Under the pieces are notes generated by a model. It saw only the letters and a program-made list of their open reading frames with translations, was not told the origin of the DNA and did no database searches. Made by a program: the position numbers and the translations under genes. 64,000 nt of DNA from JABDBL01 sp963845445 (GTDB lineage: Bacteria; Cyanobacteriota; Vampirovibrionia; Obscuribacterales; Obscuribacteraceae). The stretch lies in assembly GCA_963845445.1 (NCBI GenBank), contig CAWJSE010000003.1, positions 866,198 through 930,197 of the forward strand, in the 5' to 3' direction. Shown here piece after piece: positions 18,015-26,043 of the stretch (position 1 is its first letter; each line of letters starts with the position of its first letter).

Positions 18015-18164
18015 TTACGGCGCATACTCAAGAACCAGGCGGCCACGCACGTTGCTGGCCGCGGAGATGTAAAACCGCACGATTGGGTTGCTACCCTGGG
18101 TGTCACCAAGTGCGGTCGTAAGGCTTCTTGCCCCGCCCCTTGCCTCGCGATCGGCGGACCTCAT
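18015..18164 (-). CDS. small frame overlapping the end of the 18103-19143 gene
   Basis: 49 residues ending DTQGSNPIVRFYISAASNV and then GRLVLEYAP. The sequence looks truly coding, while the overlapping longer frame ends in a basic tail. No SD precedes the ATG at 18164, so it may be the displaced C-terminus of the upstream gene after a frameshift. Its stop lies in the hairpin that precedes the next gene. Confidence 0.35.
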   Translation of the reverse strand: MRSADREARGGARSLTTALGDTQGSNPIVRFYISAASNVRGRLVLEYAP

Positions 18165-19143
18165 TCCGGGTGAGGTAGGCGTCAGTCACCGGCTTGAGCC
18201 AGTCACGCATCGTTCGATGCCTGCCCGCAGGCGGAGGTGGCGGGGGCGGCGAGCAGCTCTCGAAACTGCTGTTGCATATACTGACGTTGCATAAGTTGAT
18301 CATGTCGCCGCAGGATGTGCTGGGAAAGCGAAAGCTGAATTGCTCCGCCTCAAATGTCATCCCATCCCCGTACAAATTGGAGCCATCGTCCAGTTCGATC
18401 GGACGGGAGACGTTCACGGTGCCCGGGGCGTCGTAGGTGTGGCCTGTTCCGATCAGGATGATCGAAGTAGAGTGGTTCACGACGATCAGTTCTCCGTTGT
18501 TGAATCTACCACTGCTGGTGGACGGAAAATTTACTTCTCCTCGGTGGCCCGAATGTGGGCTTGACCAGACGAGATTCTGGGATCTGCTCGCAGAGGAGAC
18601 GTCTGGTAGCGCCTCGCAGTTTTCCAAGAGGCGTTCCATTTTGCACACGTGCTGGCACAGCCTGCCCAGTGCAGTGCGTAGGGCGGTGAGTCGGTGAGTT
18701 GTGCGCACATCCTCGACATTGCCGCCATAGTTTAGGCGGAAAATAGCCCAGTAGCTGTCCTCATATAATTGTTGCCAGGCTCGGTCAAAATCGGCCCGCC
18801 GTTTCTCTAATTTACGTAAGTCAGACAAGCTGAGCGCCGCATCGGGAGCAAGGGCGTCCTCGCCGTCAGGCAGCGACTCCAGCCCGAGCAAGTTATTGAA
18901 GTCGTCCAGCATGGCACGAAGGGACTGTCGAAGAGTGGGAAGTTGCTGCAGGACAGCGGTTAAATGCGGAGTCCAGAGCGCCTGCGTGAGCTTCGCAAGC
19001 AGCTCAACATTGGCCAGCCAGTGGCTCTCGAGTCTGCGGAGCAGGAGGCAATGCTCTAGCAGCCAGAGCAAGCCGGTCAGCTGAGCTTCATGCAGACGGT
19101 CTTTTGCCTCAGATAGAGTCTTTTCCCCAAAAGCATTAATCAC
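18103..19143 (-). CDS. GC-rich hypothetical protein with poly-proline linker
   Basis: 346 residues from the GTG at 19143, chosen for GAGGAG just upstream; an ATG at 19200 lacks an SD. Residues 1-170 are helical and Leu/Arg-rich. A middle section (~200-300) is Ser/Asn/Cys-rich and beta-like. A run of seven prolines near residue 310 leads to a basic C-terminus. Upstream of the IS-split gene on the same strand, possibly one transcript. Family not recognised. A frameshift near 18160 is possible (see the 49-residue frame). Confidence 0.55.
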   Translation of the reverse strand: MINAFGEKTLSEAKDRLHEAQLTGLLWLLEHCLLLRRLESHWLANVELLAKLTQALWTPHLTAVLQQLPTLRQSLRAMLDDFNNLLGLESLPDGEDALAPDAALSLSDLRKLEKRRADFDRAWQQLYEDSYWAIFRLNYGGNVEDVRTTHRLTALRTALGRLCQHVCKMERLLENCEALPDVSSASRSQNLVWSSPHSGHRGEVNFPSTSSGRFNNGELIVVNHSTSIILIGTGHTYDAPGTVNVSRPIELDDGSNLYGDGMTFEAEQFSFRFPSTSCGDMINLCNVSICNSSFESCSPPPPPPPAGRHRTMRDWLKPVTDAYLTRNEVRRSRGKGRGKKPYDRTW

Positions 19144-19221
19144 GACTTGAACTCCTCGCAAAGAACACGGGGGTCGCACTGATAGAGCGGAATGCTGCAT
19201 CCCACGATGGGTTGCTGCTTA

Positions 19222-19401
19222 TTACTTCATAGAAGCTATTGGTTTTGCTTCTTGCTCTTCCAGTACGTTAACACGGATACGACACTTTAAATTGGCACAT
19301 GGACGTGCTTCAATGCAAGCTCTATGTTTATGGCCAAATTGTTTTGAATAATGCCAGCCACCCTTCTTGGCAAGGAGGTAAGTCCTGTCTAGCGAGCACT
19401 T
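19222..19401 (-). pseudogene. possible small-gene remnant
   Basis: An open minus frame without a start codon reads DRTYLLAKKGGWHYSKQFGH, then CIEARPCANLKCRIRVNV, ending at 19222. The residue mix looks coding and Cys-rich. With no start or SD it may be a remnant. The rest of 19200-19600 shows nothing else. Confidence 0.25.
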
Positions 19402-19609
19402 CTATGACACAAATTTTATCCTGATTCATAATATGAATTGGTACTTTACAATTGCGCTAACAAAGCAGAACGTTCATCAAATTAGTAAACGCTCAGAGAA
19501 GCATGTAGCGTTTGGGCTCCTTGTTTTACTTAGTCGAAAAATCTGTTTGCAGGCGCAGACATTTTGCTGTATACTTTTGATATATCTCAATTAAGCTAAG
19601 GGTTTGATA

Positions 19610-19855
19610 ATGGAGACTGCAAAGGTATTTTGGTCTGGGCGCTCGCAAGCAGTGCGGCTTCCTAAAGACTTTCGATTCCAAACTGACGAGGTTCGCATTC
19701 GTAAGCACGGCGGCGCGGTTATCCTTGAACCTATGACTGACGATTGGTCATGGTTAGATGCGCTTGTGGAGAAACTCGATGATGATTTTATTCAAGCCGT
19801 CAATGAGCAACCAGAAGAACAAAAGCGCCAAGACTTGGATAAATTATTTGAATAA
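19610..19855 (+). CDS. vapB: VapB-type antitoxin (SpoVT/AbrB fold)
   Basis: 81 residues from the ATG at 19610, which has TAAGGG upstream; the frame opens two codons earlier with TTG. KVFWSGRSQAVRLPKDFRF is the swapped-hairpin AbrB DNA-binding motif of VapB antitoxins. The acidic C-terminus binds toxin. The stop overlaps the vapC start by one base. Confidence 0.9.
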   Translation: METAKVFWSGRSQAVRLPKDFRFQTDEVRIRKHGGAVILEPMTDDWSWLDALVEKLDDDFIQAVNEQPEEQKRQDLDKLFE

Positions 19856-20250
19856 TGCGTTATCTTCTTGATGCTAACGCTGTTATTGCTTTGCTGAATG
19901 ATAAAAATTCAAAATTAGCAAAGCGGGTGCGACTTCATAGACCTGGCGATATAAGCATTTCATCTATTGTAGCTCATGAGCTTTTCTATGGTGCATTCAA
20001 AAGTCAACGTTCAAAACACAATATCGCACTGATAGATAATCTACATTTCGCTGTGCTTGACTTCGACAAGGACGACGCACGAGAGGCAGGAGAAATACGA
20101 GCAACTTTAGCAGCCAAGGGAACACCCATAGGATCGTATGATGTATTAATAGCTGGGCAGGCCAAGGCAAGAAAAATAACTTTAGTTACCCATAACACCA
20201 ATGAATTTAGGCGAGTATCAGGTTTACGCACTGAAGATTGGCAAAAATGA
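19855..20250 (+). CDS. vapC: VapC ribonuclease toxin
   Basis: 131 residues. PIN motifs: MRYLLDANAVIALLND (first Asp), SSIVAHELFYGA (Glu), GSYDVLIAGQAKA (Asp) and VTHNTNEFRRVSGL (C-terminal Asn/Glu). Ends 14 bases before the end of the convergent sensor gene. Confidence 0.92.
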   Translation: MRYLLDANAVIALLNDKNSKLAKRVRLHRPGDISISSIVAHELFYGAFKSQRSKHNIALIDNLHFAVLDFDKDDAREAGEIRATLAAKGTPIGSYDVLIAGQAKARKITLVTHNTNEFRRVSGLRTEDWQK

Positions 20251-20263
20251 ATAATCATAGGCA

Positions 20264-22915
20264 TTAGCCAAGCGAAAAGACAATATAAACAGTGGTGCCT
20301 TGACTGGCAGAATGTCCGGGCTGGTCAGTATCGTGGGTTTCTGATTGTGCCCAAACTTTAGCGCCAATGCGTTCGGCATTATTGCGGGCCAAATACAGAG
20401 CTAGACGCGAGCCATAACTATCTTCATCGTGTTTTTCTTGATCAAACCCGGCAAACATATCTGCTGTTTCGTCTTCATATAATGCCGGCCCAGAGCTAGA
20501 TACACTGAGCAATATCTCTTTGTCCTTCACCGAGGTTTCTACCCGCACTTTGCCACCAATTGCGGTGACAGAGATCATTTTCTCCACAATTGGAATCAGT
20601 ATGCTTTTTGTTAAGGCACGGTCAGAAGCAATGCTCGGTAAGGCGGTGGAAGTTTTATAGTCCAGTAATATTTGCTTTTCGCGCGCCAAATTAGCAGCTT
20701 CTTGTAAGCATTCTCCAACAACTTTAGGAAGAGCAAATGACTCCTTTGCTGGTTCTGTTGGCTCCCAAACACTCTCTAAATCAAGAACTTTTAGTGAGCC
20801 ACTTTCATCTGCAAGCGGTATGAGTTGACCAATCGATTCTCCATGTTTAGTGAGCATGCTTTCTACAGAGGTAATCAGGCTTCTATAACGCGAATGTAGA
20901 TTGCCTAATTTTTGGGCAAAAGTTACTTCGGGTATTTTTAATTCCTGATTCAATTCGCGATTTAATTGAATATGTAATTCTTCTGGTTCTTTGCTATCCA
21001 ATGACTGAACAGCAGTATTGGAGATCTCCTGAACACTCTCGGGCTGACTAGCCAAAACATGTTGCCACTCCTTTTCGGCCAACACTAGCGGCCCTCTCAC
21101 AGCACGCGCTAACATGTTTACTATTTCCATTTTCAGCCCAGCTATTTCGCTGCGCAAAGACTTGTCGCGTGCCACTAAAATGTAGCCGGTAACACGATTG
21201 TCATGGCTATGGACAGGCTGCAAGTTCATACTGATTTCAATGGTTTTACCGGATTGGGTATTGTGAATTATACCCTCCGGGAAAAACGCTTCAGTTAAAG
21301 CAGAAGCGTTTGTTTCATGTTTTACAAATGGTTGAGAAAAGACATCCGGACTACTATCTTTAGCATCCGCGTCTGCTCTTCTTACTAAGTCTAAACAAAA
21401 GCGGCCAGCAATTTCACCTTCCCCTCTGCCCAACCAATTGGAAAGAATGCTATTGGCGTGAATAATATTGCCATATAGATCTAAGATCAAAATTCCTTCG
21501 GTTGTGCTTTGCAGAATAGCTTCTAGTTCGTGCTGCAAAAAAACGGCTTGCTGATTAGCATGATTCAACTGTCTGGAAAATTCACTCAGCTGACGGTTTT
21601 GATTGGTCAGCTGTCGATTAAGAGCTTCAAATTGTAAATCGCTCGCCTGGGTTAGCTGCTCAGGCCGGTCTGGCTGAGCTTGAGCGGATGATGTTTTATT
21701 GAGCTGCACTCTTAGAGATTGTATGGTGCTTTGCCAGTCTATTAAAGTTTGATCAATTAGCTCACTTAATTCTCGCCAGGATCCACTTAATTTAATAGCT
21801 GGAGGCAGGTGCCTATCAGTGCGCCATTTATTTAAACGTTCGATAATGGCAATAAGCGGTCCATCCGGCTGCTCATTTACTTTAGTGCTCAATGCTGCAA
21901 TGCTAAAAATGGCAGCCAGTCCCATGATGCAAGAAGCCAAAATAACATAGGCAGGTTTTATACCTTGGCTGAATATCGGGGTAGCGGCAAGAATAACACC
22001 AACAATTTCAGTGTTACTGCCAGCAAAGCTACGAGCGCTGCTCTTGGAAGCAGCCGCAATCAAATTGTATGGTTGCCAAAATAGGCCATCTTTAACAAAA
22101 CCAGGTGCCAAGCCATTCACATTAGCATTTTTGTTGAACAAATTAGTCAGCCAGCCAAACATATTGCCCATCTGCCAACTGCCAGGCTCTTGCCAGTTGG
22201 GCACTGCTTTGACTCCCTGCTCGCTCAAAAGTGCTAAATAAGCTGGACGCGTTCTAAGCAATCCGGGTGTAGCATAAACCTGAGTACGCTCTGTTACACC
22301 CAAGAGAACTAGTTCTATACCGGTTAATGGCTCGCTAAGCAAAGCAAATTTCATTGCTTGCCCAGTCAAGAACTCTTCATCGATTGGTTCACTTACAGCC
22401 ACAATCCCCGCACACTGTCCATTGCTATTTAAAATTGGCACAATAGCACTAAGGGTAATTGACTGAGCAGCAGTCAGACCATACACTGGTCCAATAAAAT
22501 TGTCTTGATTATTAAAGACATAATCAATGGCATTATTTTTTCCGCGCAAACTATAAGCAAATTTAGCCGGCGTATCTGAGCTATATATGACTTTGCCATT
22601 TGCATCATAGGCCGTTAATACGCCGGAAAAACCCCGGGCTTCGGAAGCCCCTTTAAAAAGAGAAGAAACAGCAGAACGATCATTTTTATTAATGGCCTCA
22701 ATTAAACTATTGTCGTGCGAAAGTTTAACGGCAAATTCGCGATTGGCAACCTGCATCTTACTGAAATCGGCATTCAGTTTACTCAAGGCAGCTTCTATTT
22801 TATGAGAAGCGACACTGCGTCCTTCCTCTCCTTGCCAATAAAAAACATAAGCGGCAATGCCGGCCACCATGAAAAGGATTACAACAGTAAAAGGTAGTAT
22901 TAACTTTCTATTCAA
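20264..22915 (-). CDS. membrane sensor protein with PAS and degenerate kinase-like region
   Basis: 883 residues. Membrane segment at ~5-25, extracytoplasmic sensing region ~30-320 (double-Cache-like, with a GFSGVLTAYDANGKVIYSSD type signature), and a second membrane segment ~325-345. A coiled coil at ~400-460 leads to a PAS domain at ~465-590 (ILQSTTEGILILDLYGNIIH). The last ~150 residues resemble a histidine-kinase ATPase domain but lack a clear H-box, N-box Asn and DxGxG glycines. It is therefore probably a sensor without autokinase activity, or a strongly diverged kinase. No response regulator gene is adjacent. Confidence 0.7.
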   Translation of the reverse strand: MNRKLILPFTVVILFMVAGIAAYVFYWQGEEGRSVASHKIEAALSKLNADFSKMQVANREFAVKLSHDNSLIEAINKNDRSAVSSLFKGASEARGFSGVLTAYDANGKVIYSSDTPAKFAYSLRGKNNAIDYVFNNQDNFIGPVYGLTAAQSITLSAIVPILNSNGQCAGIVAVSEPIDEEFLTGQAMKFALLSEPLTGIELVLLGVTERTQVYATPGLLRTRPAYLALLSEQGVKAVPNWQEPGSWQMGNMFGWLTNLFNKNANVNGLAPGFVKDGLFWQPYNLIAAASKSSARSFAGSNTEIVGVILAATPIFSQGIKPAYVILASCIMGLAAIFSIAALSTKVNEQPDGPLIAIIERLNKWRTDRHLPPAIKLSGSWRELSELIDQTLIDWQSTIQSLRVQLNKTSSAQAQPDRPEQLTQASDLQFEALNRQLTNQNRQLSEFSRQLNHANQQAVFLQHELEAILQSTTEGILILDLYGNIIHANSILSNWLGRGEGEIAGRFCLDLVRRADADAKDSSPDVFSQPFVKHETNASALTEAFFPEGIIHNTQSGKTIEISMNLQPVHSHDNRVTGYILVARDKSLRSEIAGLKMEIVNMLARAVRGPLVLAEKEWQHVLASQPESVQEISNTAVQSLDSKEPEELHIQLNRELNQELKIPEVTFAQKLGNLHSRYRSLITSVESMLTKHGESIGQLIPLADESGSLKVLDLESVWEPTEPAKESFALPKVVGECLQEAANLAREKQILLDYKTSTALPSIASDRALTKSILIPIVEKMISVTAIGGKVRVETSVKDKEILLSVSSSGPALYEDETADMFAGFDQEKHDEDSYGSRLALYLARNNAERIGAKVWAQSETHDTDQPGHSASQGTTVYIVFSLG

Positions 22916-22984
22916 ATTCGAGACAGCTTAGCTTTCTGGAGAGCATCACAAATTAGAAGTCTAACTGGTGAGGGAGAGTGTTGG

Positions 22985-23281
22985 CTAGTCACTATGAGCA
23001 CGAGCTATGGCACGGCGATAATCAGTTTGCACTTGAATAGCTCTAATAAGTTGATTGGGGCTGCAATAACCCATTTCGAGTAAAACTTGTCCAAGGGGCT
23101 TTGCTTCTTTTTGATATTCAGCACGCTGAATCTGTAAAGCCTCATCTAGCTGATAAATTGTTATATAGCCAAGCTCAACCAGTACCTGACCAAGCAAAGT
23201 ATGACTTTCACGCTCTTCTTCAGTAGGCGAAGGACTAAAAGTTTTGCTAGCTTTAGGTTTTTTAGGAGGCTTATCTTTCAT
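22985..23281 (-). CDS. small MshEN-like domain protein
   Basis: 98 residues. Two copies of the helix pair seen in MshEN/type II secretion ATPase N-domains: LLGQVLVELGYITIYQLDEA near 29-48 and LGQVLLEMGYCSPNQLIRAI near 63-82. In other proteins these bind cyclic-di-GMP, but the polar ligand residues cannot be confirmed here. A basic Pro/Lys-rich N-terminus precedes them. Located just upstream of the sensor gene on the same strand, possibly co-transcribed. Confidence 0.65.
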   Translation of the reverse strand: MKDKPPKKPKASKTFSPSPTEEERESHTLLGQVLVELGYITIYQLDEALQIQRAEYQKEAKPLGQVLLEMGYCSPNQLIRAIQVQTDYRRAIARAHSD

Positions 23282-23384
23282 AGTAAAAACTCAAGAAGGC
23301 TAAGGGAATTTCTGAACAATATTTACTTGATTTAATTAAAGCACTTTTTGTCACAATAAAGCCGAATATTAATAGAAGAAAAGC

Positions 23385-23475
23385 AGACCACTGAGCACAC
23401 CCGAGAGCTGCAACTTATGGCTGCTGGGTTTCCCCCCTGACCAATTTCATTGGCTTTCGCCGCACCCAGTGATCT
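23385..23475 (-). ncRNA. ffs: signal recognition particle 4.5S RNA
   Basis: About 91 nt. The minus strand carries GGTCAGG (23442-23436), then a GGGGAAACCC apical hairpin, then AGCAGCC (23425-23419): the conserved symmetric loop of bacterial SRP RNA helix 8. The terminal segments AGATCACTGGGTGC and GTGCTCAGTGGTCT pair with G-U wobbles to close the rod, and a T-rich run follows. It guides Ffh to membrane-protein ribosomes. Confidence 0.8.
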
Positions 23476-24008
23476 GTTATTGGGATTTTAGCATATTGAT
23501 TTTAGACAAAATAAAATATCGACAGTATACAGACTAGATGTAACCGTTTACAAGAAGAATTTCTGATATTTTGCCACTACCATTGGTGTCAAAGACGAAT
23601 TTATGCAAACAAGGGCAAAACCAAGATATTGCTCGGTTTTGCTCGGGCTTTATCTGTAATGGCTAAACTTTGCCGCTAGCCGCGCTAATACCTTAACACT
23701 GAATTAAGGCAGGCCAAAGGTATTTATTTTTTGTCATTTTTCGATTCTTACAAACAGCGTGTTAAGAGATCTTCCAATGACGCGGTCTGGCTGGCTTTCT
23801 GCGGCATTTTCTTAATACACGAGCTAATGCCGGTTAGGCTTGTGTTTAGCTGTTCTAATTTGTCAGGATATAATGACTTTCGCTCAAATCCAATACACAC
23901 CAAACCAATCACAAACTCTGACAAGGCAATCACTGAAAGAAAATCCTGCTCATCGGTTGAGGAGGAACAGTCTGCGCTTAGTTGGAGTCTTTTGGGAGGG
24001 GCGCGCGC
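23476..24008. other. gap with a possible truncated frame
   Basis: About 530 bases. The minus strand at ~23950-23748 reads DFLSVIALSEFVIGLVCIGF, then LEDLLTRCL and a stop, which looks like the C-terminus of a gene whose upstream part was replaced by the GC-rich FHA gene. Otherwise nothing is seen. Confidence 0.3.
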
Positions 24009-24470
24009 GTGGACATTCGCATCATTTTCGATGGCGGTTGGGACGATGACGGAACGGCGCGCGACGCCGTTCATTTCGGCAACATGGGCAGTTGTGAGCG
24101 GCTGATCTGCTTCGGGAGAGTAGCAGGTTGCCATTGCTATTACGCAGGGCAACTCTCCTTGTCGCAGAAACCGGTCTCAATAGAGATTGACGACGAGGGC
24201 AAGATCTTCGTCATTGATCCCGGCACCACAAACGGGGTGTATATAAACGGAGCAAGAATTCCGGCAGCAGAGCCGGTCGAATTCAGACTGGGAACGGACC
24301 GGCTGCACATCTCGCAGTTCTTGCTCAATGTCCGCCAGCCGGACGAAGAGGGACAGGCATGGACAGCCTGTCTGAAGATTAAGCCCACCACCGAGGAGGA
24401 GCGGCGGGCAGGACAGCTGCGCAGACTCAGCAGGAGTCTGTCCCAAGGGACGATAGACCCATATCGGTAA
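24009..24470 (+). CDS. FHA-domain protein
   Basis: 153 residues from the GTG at 24009, chosen because GGGAGGGG lies 7 bases upstream; the open frame reaches back to 23982 without an SD. A forkhead-associated domain spans ~5-115, with GR near 38, VIDPGTTNGVYINGARI at ~73-89 and LGTDRLHISQFLLNV at ~98-112. FHA domains bind phosphothreonine peptides. The usual SxxH is not clear (SLSQKPVSIEI instead), so phosphopeptide binding is uncertain. No kinase is nearby. Clearly GC-rich. Confidence 0.72.
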   Translation: MDIRIIFDGGWDDDGTARDAVHFGNMGSCERLICFGRVAGCHCYYAGQLSLSQKPVSIEIDDEGKIFVIDPGTTNGVYINGARIPAAEPVEFRLGTDRLHISQFLLNVRQPDEEGQAWTACLKIKPTTEEERRAGQLRRLSRSLSQGTIDPYR

Positions 24471-24519
24471 AAGTCCACCGTCCTTAACTGGCCAAACTCC
24501 TATCAACCAGACAATCCCC

Positions 24520-24565
24520 GCCTCCGGACGGACATCCAACGCCCGGAGGCTTTTTCTTTTTTTAT
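24520..24565 (+). terminator. terminator of the FHA gene
   Basis: Perfect GCCTCCGG (24520-24527) and CCGGAGGC (24543-24550), followed by TTTTTCTTTTTTT. The GC-rich composition stops at this point. Confidence 0.9.
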
Positions 24566-24671
24566 GACACTTTTTAGTAATTGGCGCTACTTAACTGCAA
24601 TGCAAAAGACTCATTTGGTCAAATGACCTTTTCTGGTTTGGTATTATTGAACTTTCAATCTTTTTATAAGG

Positions 24672-24761
24672 AGTGCGCAGTACGCAGCAGTGTATTATCG
24701 CCCTAAAAGATTGCGTGTTCTGAAAAGCTACCAGTCCCCGGTTGAGAGCTGGCTTCAATAG
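24672..24761 (+). pseudogene. IS3-type transposase C-terminal remnant
   Basis: 30 codons without a start read QYAAVYYRPKRLRVLKSYQS, then PVESWLQ and a stop. This matches the invariant end of IS3-family OrfB transposases (Y..KR.H..L.Y.SP.E). The rest of the element is missing. Confidence 0.55.
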
Positions 24762-24827
24762 CAAATAGATAGATTAAAACAAGAGCGCGGATTCAGCCAA
24801 GTTTGATTTAGATCCTGAAGCATTTTT

Positions 24828-25202
24828 CTACTTACGATTGTAATCGTCTTCGTAGCGAATAATGTCTTCTTCAGGGAAGTCCTCACCAATTTGGGTCTCG
24901 ATAATTTCAATCGCTTGGCTACCAGGAGCAGCTAATCTGTGCTTTACGCCACGGCCTATGTATACATGCTCGCCATAATTAAAATCGCGCACTTGCTGGT
25001 TAAGCGTTACCCGCGCTGGTCCACTGACAATAACCCAATGTTCCTCTCGCAATTTATGACTTTGCAAACTGAGGCGCTGTCCAGGATTTACTACTAAGCG
25101 CTTAACTTTGGTATGCGGCAAATCCAACAAAACCTCAAAATATCCCCAAGGTCTTTCTTCTTTTGGATCCTTTATTTCTTGAACCATGAATTTCCTTTTC
25201 AC
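24828..25202 (-). CDS. phosphomannose-isomerase-type cupin
   Basis: 124 residues. Single cupin domain of the mannose-6-phosphate isomerase type II (AlgA/ManC C-terminal) family: RPWGYFEVLLD, LVVNPGQRLSLQSHKLREEHWVIVSG and IYIGRGVKHRLAAPG-type motifs, with metal-binding His, Glu and His. Probably interconverts mannose-6-P and fructose-6-P or a related sugar phosphate. A close paralogue is at 41265. The start has AGGAAA upstream. Confidence 0.88.
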   Translation of the reverse strand: MKRKFMVQEIKDPKEERPWGYFEVLLDLPHTKVKRLVVNPGQRLSLQSHKLREEHWVIVSGPARVTLNQQVRDFNYGEHVYIGRGVKHRLAAPGSQAIEIIETQIGEDFPEEDIIRYEDDYNRK

Positions 25203-25341
25203 TTAGTGGCGCAGCTAAGATTAGATAATACAAGGCAATGCTGTAAGTTTATTGGCTTCGCGCTCATCCTTAACAGTTAAGTAGAGTTTAATACCTTCGA
25301 TATATTCGATTTGTAGTGTTTTCGTTGGTTCCGAAAGTTAT

Positions 25342-25369
25342 GGTAGAATGGTAGAATTATAAGGTAGAA
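25342..25369 (+). promoter_or_regulatory. triple GGTAGAA repeats ahead of VapBC
   Basis: GGTAGAA occurs at 25342, 25350 and 25363, directly before the antitoxin ATG at 25382. Likely operator half-sites for TA autoregulation (inference). Confidence 0.4.
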
Positions 25370-25381
25370 GGGCTAGAAGCA

Positions 25382-25636
25382 ATGGCTATGAATATTAAGA
25401 ATGAGGAAACTCATCAATTGGCCAAAAAATTGGCTGCTTTAACCGGTCAAAACATTACCGCAGCAATAACTGAGGCTATTCGTGATCGGCTTTTTAGCAT
25501 ACAAAATAGCCAAAAGGATAAACTTTCCGATCGTTTATTAGTTATTGGCAAGAGTTGTGCGGCCCATCTTAAGAAGGATCTCAAACATGTCGAGCATGGT
25601 GATCTGCTTTATGACGATAAAGGCTTGCCTAAATGA
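25382..25636 (+). CDS. vapB: VapB-type (Rv0623/PSK-like) antitoxin
   Basis: 84 residues. The N-terminus MNIKNEETHQLAKKLAALTG, then QNITAAITEAIRDRL, is the ribbon-helix-helix domain of PSK/Rv0623-type VapB proteins. Overlaps the toxin start by 4 bases. Confidence 0.88.
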   Translation: MAMNIKNEETHQLAKKLAALTGQNITAAITEAIRDRLFSIQNSQKDKLSDRLLVIGKSCAAHLKKDLKHVEHGDLLYDDKGLPK

Positions 25637-26043
25637 TAGTGGACACATCAGCAATTATTGCCATACTGCGTAATGAAGCAGAAGCTCCGTCTTATGCAAA
25701 AGCAATGGAAAACGTGAGCCAACGGCGTATGTCAGCAATCAATTTCGTTGAAGCGGCCATTGTTATTGATATAAATGGCAACCCGATTGCTAGTAGGCAT
25801 TTTGATGATTTTTGCAAAGAAGCACAATTTATTGTGGAGCCAGTAACAGAAAGTCAAGCAAAAATTGCGCGTGAAGCATATAGAGATTTTGGCAAAGCTA
25901 GCGGACATCCTGCTAAACTAAATTTTGGCGATTGTTTTGCCTATGCCTTGGCTAAAGAAACGGGCGAGCCACTTTTATTTAAAGGTAATGATTTCGCGCA
26001 GACAGATATCAAATCGGCACTCAAAATCGACCTTAAAAACTAA
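25633..26043 (+). CDS. vapC: VapC ribonuclease toxin
   Basis: 136 residues. PIN motifs: MIVDTSAIIAILRNE, AINFVEAAIVI, and LNFGDCFAYALAKETGEPLL with the typical FKGNDFAQTDI ending, all carboxylates present. Closest in style to the Rv0624-type VapC. The stop overlaps the end of the convergent hydrolase gene. Confidence 0.92.
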   Translation: MIVDTSAIIAILRNEAEAPSYAKAMENVSQRRMSAINFVEAAIVIDINGNPIASRHFDDFCKEAQFIVEPVTESQAKIAREAYRDFGKASGHPAKLNFGDCFAYALAKETGEPLLFKGNDFAQTDIKSALKIDLKN

